A stretch of DNA of 64,000 nucleotides from DASSUW01 sp963789005. GTDB taxonomy: Bacteria > Actinomycetota > Thermoleophilia > Solirubrobacterales > Solirubrobacteraceae. Below are positions 16,704 through 25,171 of this stretch, one piece after another (position 1 is the first letter of the stretch; every line of letters begins with the position of its first letter). The translations under genes and the position numbers were made by a program. Location of the stretch: contig CAWBIZ010000011.1 of the NCBI GenBank assembly GCA_963789005.1, positions 496,001-560,000 on the forward strand. The letters are read 5' to 3'. The notes below the pieces were generated by a model. That model ran no database searches. It saw only the letters and a program-made list of their open reading frames with translations, and was not told where the DNA came from.

Positions 16704-18530
16704 ATGGCCGCCACGCTCGGGACCCTGCTGCAGGAACGCTCGGGCGCGATCGTCGGCCGGGAGCGGGAGCGCGCGCGGCTCGGTGCGCTGCTCGAGGAAG
16801 GCGGCCCGGTGGTCGCCCACCTGCACGGCCTCGGCGGGGTCGGGAAGACGACGCTGCTGCACGCCTTCGAGGCCGACGCCCGCGAGGCGGGCGCCGCGAC
16901 CATGCTGCTCGACGCCCACTCCGTCTACTCCACCCAGGGCTCGTTCCTCGACGCCTTCGGCGCTTCGACGGTCGACGAGGCGGCGGCCGCGCTCGGCGAC
17001 CGCGGCGACCGCGTGGTGCTGCTCGTCGACACGTACGAGTTCTTCCGCGCCCTCGACGCGTGGATCGCCCGCACCTTCGTCCCCGCGCTCCCGGCGCACG
17101 TGCGCGTCGTCTTCGCCGGGCGCGACGAGCCCGCCGCGCACTGGCGCGCGTACGGCTCGCTGCTCGCCACGCTCCCGGTCGGCAACCTGCCGCACGAGGA
17201 CGCCGTCGAGCTGCTGCGCGGCAACGGGGTCGACGACGGCACGGCGCGCCGCATCAACGCCCTCTGCCACGGGCACGCGCTGAGCCTCCAGCTCGCGGCC
17301 TGGGCGCTGCGCGACCGCCCCGGGGCGGCGCTCGAGGCGATCGCCGCCGGCGCCGTCGGGCAGGAGCTCGCCCGCCTCTACCTCGACGGGCTCGACCAGC
17401 CCACGCGTCGCGCGCTCGACGCCGCCGCACTCACCCGCCGCACCACGCTCTCGCTGCTCGAGGCGATGCTCCCCGGCGAGGACGCCGCGGCCGCCTACGG
17501 CCGCCTGCGCGCGCTGCCGTTCGTCGAGCACGACGCCGACGGCCTCGTGGTCCACGACACGATCCGCGAGGCGACGGCCGCGCTCCTGCGCGCTGCCGAC
17601 CCGACCGAGTACTGGCGCCTGCGCGCCGCCGCCTGGGGCCGCCTGCGGGCCGAGCTGCGCGGCGCCCCGACGCGCGACCTGCCGCGCTACACCGCCGACA
17701 TCCTCTACCTGATCGAGGACCAGGCGGTGCGCAACGTGTTCTTCCCGCCCGCGGCCGGCGAGCACCGGGTCGGCGCCGCCACCGCCGCCGACCTGGAGAC
17801 GATCCGCGCCCTCGCGCCCGACTTCGACGCCCTCGACGTCTGGTGGGAGACCGCACCCGAGGCGTTCGTGGTCGTCCGTGACGAGGCGGGTGTCGCCGGG
17901 AGCTTCGCGATCCTCGTCGAGCCGTCCGCGCTGAGCCCGCGCCTGCTCGACAGCGACCCGCTCGCCCGCGCCTGGCGCGAGCACCTGCGCCGCAACCCGG
18001 TCCCGCGCGAGCAGGAGGCGCGCTTCATGCGCCGGGCCGTCGGCAACCACGGGCCGTCCGTGGCCGCGCTGTTCCTCGACGTCACCCGCCGCTTCGTCGA
18101 GCTCCGGCCCTCGCTGCGGCGCGTGTACGCGCCCGCCGTCGACCTCATCGACGCCGACCCCGGATGCTCGCTGGTCATGGGCTACGTGGCGCTCGAAGGC
18201 GTCGCGGACTCCGTCTGCGTGGACTTCGGGCCCGCCTCGGTCGACGGCTGGCTGGCCGAGCTGGGCGCCCGCGAGCTGCGCGCGGAGGAGGCCGGCGAGC
18301 TGCAGGTCGAGGGCCTCACACGGCTGGAGGCCGGCGTGCTCGCGTACCTGCGCGCGCGCGAGGGCCGGCCGGTGGAGCGCGCCACGCTGCTGCGCGACGT
18401 CTGGGGCTACGACTGGGACGGCGGCTCGAACGTCGTCGACGTCGTGGTGTCCGCCCTGCGCCGCAAGCTGGGCGACAGGGCGGACACGCTCGAGACGGTG
18501 CGCGGCGTCGGCTATCGCCTCAGGGCTTAG
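16704..18530 (+). CDS. STAND-type ATPase with C-terminal OmpR winged helix
   Basis: A 608-residue putative transcription regulator. Residues 18-50 carry IVGRERERARLGALL and the P-loop HGLGGVGKTT; RVVLLVDTYEFF is the Walker B region; the rest of the NTPase and helical region runs to about 350. A middle part (about 375-500) with APEAFVVVRDEAGVAGSFAI and LVMGYVALEGV looks acetyltransferase-like but lacks a clear CoA loop. The last 90 residues (LTRLEAGVLAYLRAREGRPV, LLRDVWGYDWDGGSNVVDVV, VRGVGYRLRA) are an OmpR/PhoB winged helix. The ATG at 16704 has a TAGGGT box ten bases upstream. Ligand and targets are unknown. Confidence 0.8.
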   Translation: MAATLGTLLQERSGAIVGRERERARLGALLEEGGPVVAHLHGLGGVGKTTLLHAFEADAREAGAATMLLDAHSVYSTQGSFLDAFGASTVDEAAAALGDRGDRVVLLVDTYEFFRALDAWIARTFVPALPAHVRVVFAGRDEPAAHWRAYGSLLATLPVGNLPHEDAVELLRGNGVDDGTARRINALCHGHALSLQLAAWALRDRPGAALEAIAAGAVGQELARLYLDGLDQPTRRALDAAALTRRTTLSLLEAMLPGEDAAAAYGRLRALPFVEHDADGLVVHDTIREATAALLRAADPTEYWRLRAAAWGRLRAELRGAPTRDLPRYTADILYLIEDQAVRNVFFPPAAGEHRVGAATAADLETIRALAPDFDALDVWWETAPEAFVVVRDEAGVAGSFAILVEPSALSPRLLDSDPLARAWREHLRRNPVPREQEARFMRRAVGNHGPSVAALFLDVTRRFVELRPSLRRVYAPAVDLIDADPGCSLVMGYVALEGVADSVCVDFGPASVDGWLAELGARELRAEEAGELQVEGLTRLEAGVLAYLRAREGRPVERATLLRDVWGYDWDGGSNVVDVVVSALRRKLGDRADTLETVRGVGYRLRA

Positions 18531-19590
18531 CCTCGAGCACCATGTTGAAGGGCGTCTCCGCGACCCGGCGGACGGCGCGGAAGCCGCCGCCGCGGATCGC
18601 GTCCGAGAGGCGCGCCTGGCCGGCGGCCGTGCCAAGGCCGGCGCGGCCCGGCTGCGAGAGCGACCCGGGCGTGCACACGAGCACCGAGTAGCCGTACTGG
18701 AGGCGGCCGATCGGGTGCATGTTCTCGGCCACCGAGTCGCCGGCGTTCGGCTCGACGAGCAGCCACGTCCCGTCGCCGGCGAGCGCCGCGTGGATGTGGC
18801 GCGCGGCGCCCTCGGGATCGCCCATGTCGTGCAGGGCGTCGAAGCACGCGATCAGGTCGTAGCCCGAGCCCGGGAAGTCGGTCGCCGTGGCGGCGACGAA
18901 CTCGACCCGGTCGGCGACGCCCGCCTCCTCGGCGTTCCGGCGCGCCTGCTCGAGCGACTCCTCGTGGTAGTCGAAGCCGACGAAGCGCGACTCGGGGTAG
19001 GCCTCGGCCAGCAGCACCGTGGAGATGCCGAGGCCGCAGCCGACGTCGGCGACCAGCGCGCCCCGGCGGAGCTTGGCCTCGACGCCGTCGAGCGCCGGGA
19101 TCCACTGCTCGACGAGGAACGTGCGGTAGGAGACGCCGAACATGCGCCCGACACCCTCGAAGACGTCGTGGTGGTGCTCGTGCCAGCCCAGCCCGTCACC
19201 GCTGCGGAAGCGGGCGGTGACGTCGTCCTGGGAGTGGATGGCCGCGCTCGTGGACTGGAACAGGCCGCCCTGGTAGAAGGGGCTCTGCTCGTCGGCCAGC
19301 ACCGCGGCGTGCTCGAGCGGGAGGGTGTACGTGCCCGCGTCGGGGTCGTGGGCGACATAGCCGCCGGCGGCCTGGCCGGCCAGCCACTCGCGCACGTAGC
19401 GCTCGTGCGTGCCGGTCCGCTCGGCGAGCTCCGCCGGCGTCACGGAGCCGCCGTCGGCCATCGCGCGGTACAGGCCGAGGCGGTCGCCGATCACGGTCAT
19501 CGGCACGTTCAGCGCGGCGCCGATCTCGTCGACGATCCGCTCGAGGAACGCCATCACGCGGGTCTCGTCGACAGTTGCTTCGATGGACAT
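18520..19590 (-). CDS. SAM-dependent methyltransferase with N-terminal winged helix
   Basis: A 356-residue protein. The first 90 residues form a winged-helix dimerisation domain (VIGDRLGLYRAMADGG, LAERTGTHERYVREWL). The rest is a class I methyltransferase with the SAM loop VADVGCGLGISTVLLAEAYP and the acidic residue in FVGFDY. This layout matches the Mycobacterium Rv2258c-type family, whose substrates are unknown. An AGGAG site eight bases before the ATG at 19590 supports the start. Its 3' end overlaps the convergent STAND gene by 11 bases. Confidence 0.85.
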   Translation of the reverse strand: MSIEATVDETRVMAFLERIVDEIGAALNVPMTVIGDRLGLYRAMADGGSVTPAELAERTGTHERYVREWLAGQAAGGYVAHDPDAGTYTLPLEHAAVLADEQSPFYQGGLFQSTSAAIHSQDDVTARFRSGDGLGWHEHHHDVFEGVGRMFGVSYRTFLVEQWIPALDGVEAKLRRGALVADVGCGLGISTVLLAEAYPESRFVGFDYHEESLEQARRNAEEAGVADRVEFVAATATDFPGSGYDLIACFDALHDMGDPEGAARHIHAALAGDGTWLLVEPNAGDSVAENMHPIGRLQYGYSVLVCTPGSLSQPGRAGLGTAAGQARLSDAIRGGGFRAVRRVAETPFNMVLEAKP

Positions 19591-19673
19591 CGCAGATCAC
19601 TCCTGGTCGGGGACGTCCATCATCAGCGCCGGGCGACGCCCTTCCATGAGCCTTTCGTGAGATGACCGTGAGG

Positions 19674-20609
19674 TCAGGCGCGCAGCGGCACGGGCGCGGC
19701 GTCGAAGCGCGTCACGCGCTGGAGCGCGGTCACGCGCTCGGCGATCTCGTCGCCGGTCAGCGTCTGCATCCGCTCGGTGCCGAAGGCCTCGACGTTGAAG
19801 GAGGCCATGGCCGTCCCGTAGGCGATCGCGCGCCGCAGCAGCTCGTCGGACGGCTCCTCGCCCGCGTGCGCGGCGACGTAGCCCATGAAGCCGCCCGCGA
19901 ACGTGTCGCCCGCCCCGGTCGGGTCCACGACGTCCGCGGTCGGGTACGCCGGAAGCCCGAAGAAGCCGTCGGGCGTGTACATCCCCGAGCCGTGCTCGCC
20001 CTGCTTGGCGATCACCACGCGCGGGCCCATCTCGTGCACCGCGCGGGCGGCGCGCACGAGGTTGGGCTCGTCGGTGAGCTGCTTGACCTCCTCGTCGTTG
20101 ACGATCAGGCAGTCGACGCCGGCGATCGTGCGCTCGAGCGACTCGCGCGTGATCTCGATCCACATGTTCATCGTGTCCATGGCCACGAACCGCGCATCCG
20201 TGCACTGCTCGTGCACGGCGCGCTGCAGATCGGGGTGGATGTTGGCCAGGAACACCGTCTCGGCCGCGCGCGAGGCCTCCGACAGCTTGGGCTCGAAGTC
20301 GGCGAACACGTTGAGGTCGGTCTGCAGCGTGTGGCGCACGTTCGGGTCGCGCTCGTAGCGGCCCGCCCAGAAGAAGGTCTTGCCGCCGGGGACGTGCTCG
20401 ATGTCGTCGGTCAGCACCCCGCGTTCGCGCAGGACGGCGTACTCGGCCTCGCCGAAGTCGTCGCCCACCGGCCCCACCACGCGCGTCTCGGCGAGGAACG
20501 AGGACGCGAGCGAGAAGTGCACGGCGGCCCCGCCGAGCAGGCGGTCGCGGTGCCCTGTCGGCGTCTCGACGGCGTCGAAGGCGATGGAACCGACCACGGT
20601 GAGCGTCAT
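19674..20609 (-). CDS. PfkB-family carbohydrate/nucleoside kinase
   Basis: A 311-residue ribokinase-fold kinase. The N-terminal GSIAFDAVETPTG and LLGGAAVHFSLASSFL bind the sugar, and VDPTGAGDTFAGGFMGY carries the catalytic Asp and anion hole. The substrate could be a sugar or nucleoside; the overall pattern (NDEEVKQLTDEPN, IAKQGEHGSGMY) is close to actinobacterial adenosine/ribokinase-like proteins. A TACCCT box nine bases before the ATG suggests a leaderless mRNA. It is divergent from the DEAD-box gene. Confidence 0.85.
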   Translation of the reverse strand: MTLTVVGSIAFDAVETPTGHRDRLLGGAAVHFSLASSFLAETRVVGPVGDDFGEAEYAVLRERGVLTDDIEHVPGGKTFFWAGRYERDPNVRHTLQTDLNVFADFEPKLSEASRAAETVFLANIHPDLQRAVHEQCTDARFVAMDTMNMWIEITRESLERTIAGVDCLIVNDEEVKQLTDEPNLVRAARAVHEMGPRVVIAKQGEHGSGMYTPDGFFGLPAYPTADVVDPTGAGDTFAGGFMGYVAAHAGEEPSDELLRRAIAYGTAMASFNVEAFGTERMQTLTGDEIAERVTALQRVTRFDAAPVPLRA

Positions 20610-20656
20610 CGGGCGGGCAGGGTAGTCGACGCACCGTCATAAGCTGCTGCCTCGGA

Positions 20657-22084
20657 ATGACGACCTTTGCGGACCTCGGCCTCTCCGAGGACATCCTGAC
20701 GGCGCTGCGCGACGTGGGGTACGAGACGCCGAGCCCGATCCAGGAGCAGGCGATCCCGGTGCTGCTCGAGGGCCGCGACGTGATCGGCCAGGCGCAGACC
20801 GGAACGGGCAAGACGGCGGCGTTCGGGCTGCCGATGATCCAGTCGATCGACGCGTCCGACCCGGAGGTCCAGGGGCTCGTGCTCACGCCGACGCGCGAGC
20901 TGTGCATCCAGGTCACCCAGGCGCTGCGCGTCTACGGGGCGCCGAAGGGCATCAACCCGGTCGCGATCTTCGGCGGTGCGCCGATCCGCGACCAGCAGGC
21001 GTACCTGAAGGGCGGGGCACCGATCGTGGTCGGCACCGTCGGCCGCGTGCTCGACCTCATCTCCCGCCACTCGCTGGTGCTGCACTCGTGCCGTTACGTG
21101 GTGCTCGACGAGGCCGACGAGATGCTCGACCTCGGGTTCCTCGAGGACGTCGAGCGGATCCTCTCCCTGACGCCCAACGGCCGCCAGACGGCGCTGTTCA
21201 GCGCCACGATGCCGGGCCCGATCCGAGCCCTCGCCGAGCGCCACCTGTACGACCCGGAGATGATCAAGGTCAAGGCCGCGACGCTCACCATCGACACGGT
21301 CGAGCAGTTCTTCCTCGAGACCAAGCCGGCCGACAAGGTGAGCTCGCTCGTGCGCGTGCTCGAGGCCGAGCGCCCGACGCAGGCGATCGTCTTCGCGCGC
21401 ACGAAGATCCGCACGGAGCAGCTCTACCGCACGCTGCGCGACAAGGGCATGAACGTCAAGGCCCTGCACGGCGACATGTCTCAGGGCTCCCGTGACGGCG
21501 TGATGATCTCCTTCAAGAGCGGCCGGTTGCCGGTGCTCGTGGCCACCGACGTGGCAGCACGCGGGCTCGACATCGTCGACGTCACGCACATCGTGAACTT
21601 CGACGTGCCGACCTCGCCCGACGTCTACGTCCACCGGATCGGCCGCACCGGCCGCGTCGGGCGCTCGGGGCGCGCGATCACGTTCATCGAGCCGCGCCAG
21701 CGGCGCGACCTCGAGGCGATCGAGAAGCACGCCGGCACGCAGGTCGCACCGTGGATCGACGGCGCCCACGTGGCGCCGGTGCGCGCCAAGGAGCCGCCGC
21801 GCCGGCACCGCAAGCCGCACGACGAGGCGGGGGCTGCCGTCAACGGCGGCTACGCCAAGCTCATCGCCTCCGGCGGCCGCAGCGCCGGGCTCGTCGAGGC
21901 CGACCTGATCCACGCGGTCACCTCGCAGGCCGGCCTCGACGGCGAGGCCGTGCGCAACGTGCGCGTGCTCGAGCGCTTCGCGATGCTCGAGGTGCCCGCC
22001 GCCGAGGCGGCGCGCGTGGCCGACGCCGTCGACGGCACCGCGGTCAGGGGCCATACCCTGCGCATCGAGCCGGCAAGAGCCTGA
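20657..22084 (+). CDS. DEAD-box RNA helicase with DbpA-type RNA-binding domain
   Basis: A 475-residue ATP-dependent RNA helicase. All core motifs are present: Q motif (YETPSPIQEQAIP), AQTGTGKT, PTRELCIQ, VVLDEADEMLDLG, SATMP, IVFARTK, ATDVAARGLD and YVHRIGRTGRVGRSG. The last roughly 75 residues (YAKLIASGGRSAGLVEADL onward) form a DbpA/CsdA C-terminal RNA-binding fold. Such enzymes remodel structured RNA in ribosome assembly or cold adaptation. Length is that of a CsdA-like core without the long tail. Confidence 0.92.
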   Translation: MTTFADLGLSEDILTALRDVGYETPSPIQEQAIPVLLEGRDVIGQAQTGTGKTAAFGLPMIQSIDASDPEVQGLVLTPTRELCIQVTQALRVYGAPKGINPVAIFGGAPIRDQQAYLKGGAPIVVGTVGRVLDLISRHSLVLHSCRYVVLDEADEMLDLGFLEDVERILSLTPNGRQTALFSATMPGPIRALAERHLYDPEMIKVKAATLTIDTVEQFFLETKPADKVSSLVRVLEAERPTQAIVFARTKIRTEQLYRTLRDKGMNVKALHGDMSQGSRDGVMISFKSGRLPVLVATDVAARGLDIVDVTHIVNFDVPTSPDVYVHRIGRTGRVGRSGRAITFIEPRQRRDLEAIEKHAGTQVAPWIDGAHVAPVRAKEPPRRHRKPHDEAGAAVNGGYAKLIASGGRSAGLVEADLIHAVTSQAGLDGEAVRNVRVLERFAMLEVPAAEAARVADAVDGTAVRGHTLRIEPARA

Positions 22085-22100
22085 TCGCTACGGTGCACGC

Positions 22101-22559
22101 ATGTCGCAGATGACGATGACCACGAACCACGGGGACATCGTCCTCGAGCTGTTCGACGAGGACGCCCCCGAGACGGTCGGCAACTTCCGCAACCTGGCCG
22201 AGAAGGGCTTCTACGACGGGCTGATCTTCCACCGCGTGATCCCCGACTTCATGATCCAGGGCGGCTGCCCGCAGGGCACCGGCACCGGTGGTCCCGGCTA
22301 CACGTTCAAGGACGAGATCAACGACCACAAGGTCGTCAAGGGCGCGCTGGCGATGGCGAACTCGGGGCCGGACACCAACGGGTCGCAGTTCTTCATCGTC
22401 ACCACCGCGTCCGCGCCGTGGCTCGACGGCAAGCACACCGTGTTCGGCGAGGTCTCGGACGGGATGGACGTCGTCGACAAGATCGGCGCGCTGCCGACCG
22501 ACCCGCGCGACCGGCCCACGCAGGAGGCCCGGATCGAGCGGCTCGCCGCCGCCGGCTAG
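22101..22559 (+). CDS. ppiB: Peptidyl-prolyl cis-trans isomerase, cyclophilin type
   Basis: A 152-residue cytosolic cyclophilin that speeds proline isomerisation during protein folding. The catalytic arginine block FHRVIPDFMIQGG, NGSQFFIVT and the WLDGKHTVFG tryptophan region are intact. No signal peptide is present. It begins 16 bases after the helicase, with a TACGGT box six bases before the ATG, so it may be transcribed alone without a leader as well as by read-through. Confidence 0.93.
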   Translation: MSQMTMTTNHGDIVLELFDEDAPETVGNFRNLAEKGFYDGLIFHRVIPDFMIQGGCPQGTGTGGPGYTFKDEINDHKVVKGALAMANSGPDTNGSQFFIVTTASAPWLDGKHTVFGEVSDGMDVVDKIGALPTDPRDRPTQEARIERLAAAG

Positions 22560-22576
22560 GGACTAGCCTGGGGCGC

Positions 22577-24094
22577 ATGGCGACGATCGAGCAGCCCCAG
22601 GCGACGGAGACCGTCGAGGTCGAGAACCCGGCCACCGGGCGGGTGATCCGCAGCGTCCCGGCGACGTCGGCGGACGAGATCGCCGCGATGGTCGAGCGGG
22701 CGCGCGCGGCCCAGGTCGGCTGGGAGGCGCTCGGCTTCGAGGGCCGCGGTCGCGTGCTGCGGCGGACCCAGAAGTGGCTGGTCGACAACCACGACCGCGT
22801 CGTGCGCACGATCGTCGACGAGACCGGCAAGACGTGGGAGGACGCGGCCATGGCCGAGGTGCTCTACGGCGCCGGGGCGCTCGGCTTCTGGGCCGCACGC
22901 GCGCCGAAGTACCTGGCCGACGAGCGCATCCGCGGGACGACGCTCACGGGCTTCGGCCGCCGGCTGGTGGTCCGCTACGCCCCGGTGGGCGTGGTCGGCG
23001 TCATCGGCCCGTGGAACTATCCGCTGACCAACTCGTTCGGCGACGCCGTCCCCGCGCTCGCGGCCGGCAACGCGGTCGTCATCAAGCCGTCCCACATCAC
23101 GCCGCTGACGTCGCTCCTGCTGGCCGACGCCATGCGCGAGTGCGGGCTGCCCGAGCACGTGCTGCAGATCGCGGTCGGCGGCGGCGGGATCGGCTCGGCG
23201 CTCGTCGACGCCGTCGACTTCGTGATGTTCACCGGCTCGACCGAGACCGGCAAGAAGGTGATGGCGCAGGCCGCGCAGACGCTCACGCCCGTGTCGCTGG
23301 AGCTGGGCGGCAAGGACCCGATGATCGTGCTCGCCGACGCCGACCTCGAGCGGGCGGCCAACGCCGCGACCTACTACGCGATGCAGAACGGCGGCCAGAC
23401 GTGCGTGTCGGTCGAGCGCGTCTACGTCGAGGCACCGCTCTACGACCGCTTCGTCGACGCCGTCACCGACCGCGTCGGCGCTCTGCGCCAAGGCGTGCCG
23501 GGCGACCCCGGGACGGTCGAGGTCGGGGCGATGACGTTCGGCCCGCAGCTCGACATCGTCCGCGACCACGTCGAGCAGGCGCGCGCCGCCGGCGCGCGCG
23601 TGACGACCGGCGGCAAGGTGCGCGAGGGCGACGGCCGCTTCTACGAGCCGACCGTGCTGGCCGACGTCGACCACTCGATGGCGGCCATGACGGAGGAGAC
23701 GTTCGGGCCGACGCTGCCGGTCATGAAGGTGGCCGACGCCGAGGAGGCGGTGCGGCTGGCGAACGACTCGCCGTACGGCCTCGGCGCCTCGGTGTGGACG
23801 AAGGACCGCGGCCGCGGCGAGGCGATCGCCCGCCGGCTGGAGAGCGGCTTCGCCTGCATCAACGACGTCAACATGAACTACCAGGCCTTCGAGCTCCCGA
23901 TGGGCGGCTGGAAGGACTCCGGGATGGGTGTGCGCCACGGCGCGGGCGGCATCCGCAAGTACACGCGCCAGCAGGCGATCTACGTCACGCGCGTCGCGAC
24001 CAAGCGCGACCCGCACTACTTCCCGTACACGCCCCGGACCTCGAAGCTGCTCGCCCGCCTCACGCGCCTGATCTACGGCCGCCGCCGCCCGTAG
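22577..24094 (+). CDS. NAD(P)-dependent aldehyde dehydrogenase
   Basis: A 505-residue aldehyde dehydrogenase that oxidises an aldehyde to an acid. Glu242 in LELGGKDP and Cys276 in NGGQTCVSVERV are the catalytic pair, and GPWNYPLTNSFGDAVPALAAG and FTGSTETGKK line the cofactor site. The C-terminal tail is longer than usual and ends in a basic segment (LARLTRLIYGRRRP), which may associate with membrane. Overall it resembles succinate-semialdehyde or fatty-aldehyde dehydrogenases. A TAGCCT box 7 bases before the ATG supports the start. It overlaps the convergent APH-type gene by 35 bases. Confidence 0.9.
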   Translation: MATIEQPQATETVEVENPATGRVIRSVPATSADEIAAMVERARAAQVGWEALGFEGRGRVLRRTQKWLVDNHDRVVRTIVDETGKTWEDAAMAEVLYGAGALGFWAARAPKYLADERIRGTTLTGFGRRLVVRYAPVGVVGVIGPWNYPLTNSFGDAVPALAAGNAVVIKPSHITPLTSLLLADAMRECGLPEHVLQIAVGGGGIGSALVDAVDFVMFTGSTETGKKVMAQAAQTLTPVSLELGGKDPMIVLADADLERAANAATYYAMQNGGQTCVSVERVYVEAPLYDRFVDAVTDRVGALRQGVPGDPGTVEVGAMTFGPQLDIVRDHVEQARAAGARVTTGGKVREGDGRFYEPTVLADVDHSMAAMTEETFGPTLPVMKVADAEEAVRLANDSPYGLGASVWTKDRGRGEAIARRLESGFACINDVNMNYQAFELPMGGWKDSGMGVRHGAGGIRKYTRQQAIYVTRVATKRDPHYFPYTPRTSKLLARLTRLIYGRRRP

Positions 24095-25139
24095 CGGTCC
24101 GCCAGGCGCGCTCGGCAATCGCCGGGACGCCCGCCTCGAGGCGGTCGAAGAACGCGTCCTCGGTGGTGCCCGCGAGCCGTCGCTTGTACGAGCCCTCGAG
24201 GAAGACGGCCGACTTCCAGAGCGCCAGCGTGGCGTACCAGCGCACCTCCGGCAGCGAGCGTCCGGTGCGCTGCTCGTAGCGCGCGACGAGCTCGGCGCGG
24301 CTCGGGAACCCGGGCGACATCGTGACGGCGCCGAGGCCGAAGAACGTGTCCTCGTCGTCGCCGGGCTCGGCCCAGGTGGCGACGAGGTACCCGAGGTCGG
24401 CGAGCGGGTCGCCGATCGTCGCCAGCTCCCAGTCGAAGATCGCGAGCAGCCGCGCGGGCGCGGACGGCGCGAACATCGTGTTGCCGAGCCGGTAGTCGCC
24501 GTGCACGATCGTCGCCTCGGCGGACTCCGGCCGGTGCGCCGCCAGCCACTCGCTCACGCGCTCCATGACCGGCAGCTCGCGCGTGCGGCTCAACTCCCAC
24601 AGGCCCCCGAACCGGCGCAGCTGGCGCTCCAGGTAGCCGGTCGGCTTGCCGTAGCCCTCGAGGCCGCAGGCGCGCCAGTCGACCGCGTGCAGCTCCGCCA
24701 GCGCGTCGACCAGCTCGGCGCCGATGCGCGCGTGCTCGCCGGCCAGCGCGGGCGGCACGGCGTCGCTCAGCACGTGACCCCGCATGCGCTCCATCACGTA
24801 GAACGGCGCGCCGATGACCGCCGCGTCGTCGCAGGTGGCGAGCACGCGCGGCGTGCGGACGTCGGCGTCCTGCACGGCGCTCAGCAGGCGCGCCTCGCGC
24901 AGGACGTCGTGCGCGGAGGGTGGGAGCGGCGGTCGCGGCGGGCGCCGCAGCACCCACGAACCGCCGTTGCGGTGCACGAGGTACGTGACGTTCGAGTGCC
25001 CGTCGCCGACCGGCTCGGCCTCGAGCGGACCCTCGCCGAGCCCCGCTGCGTCGAGGAACGCCTCCAGTGGGCGGCGCACGAGCAGCGGCGGCAGCTCGAG
25101 GGCGGCGGCCTCCTCGGACGTGTCTACGATGGTGCTCAC
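24060..25139 (-). CDS. Aminoglycoside-phosphotransferase-like kinase
   Basis: A 359-residue protein of the APH/choline-kinase fold. The catalytic loop is VHGDYRLGNTMF and the metal-binding segment is FDWELATIGDPLADLGYLVA. The N-terminal GDGHSNVTYLV and WVLRRPP (with the conserved ATP-lysine position replaced by Arg pairs) resemble the ACAD10/FadE36 family linked to fatty-acid metabolism rather than antibiotic resistance. The GTG at 25139 is chosen because a TACGGT box sits nine bases upstream and the frame before it has no homology. The substrate is unproven. Confidence 0.82.
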   Translation of the reverse strand: MSTIVDTSEEAAALELPPLLVRRPLEAFLDAAGLGEGPLEAEPVGDGHSNVTYLVHRNGGSWVLRRPPRPPLPPSAHDVLREARLLSAVQDADVRTPRVLATCDDAAVIGAPFYVMERMRGHVLSDAVPPALAGEHARIGAELVDALAELHAVDWRACGLEGYGKPTGYLERQLRRFGGLWELSRTRELPVMERVSEWLAAHRPESAEATIVHGDYRLGNTMFAPSAPARLLAIFDWELATIGDPLADLGYLVATWAEPGDDEDTFFGLGAVTMSPGFPSRAELVARYEQRTGRSLPEVRWYATLALWKSAVFLEGSYKRRLAGTTEDAFFDRLEAGVPAIAERAWRTATGGGGRRSGA

Positions 25140-25148
25140 CGGTCCGCC

Positions 25149-25158
25149 ACCGTACCCT
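25149..25158. promoter_or_regulatory. Divergent -10 boxes sharing one TA step
   Basis: ACCGTACCCT reads TACGGT on the minus strand (25149-25154, for the kinase) and TACCCT on the plus strand (25153-25158, for the secreted glycosidase-like gene). The two hexamers share TA at 25153-25154, so only one polymerase could open this site at a time. Confidence 0.5.
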
Positions 25159-25171
25159 GGGTGCTTCACGG

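Noticed and set aside
24060..25139. Antibiotic-resistance aminoglycoside kinase
   Set aside because: The fold is shared, but the N-terminal pattern and neighbours fit the ACAD10/FadE36-like kinases of lipid metabolism, so resistance is not claimed.
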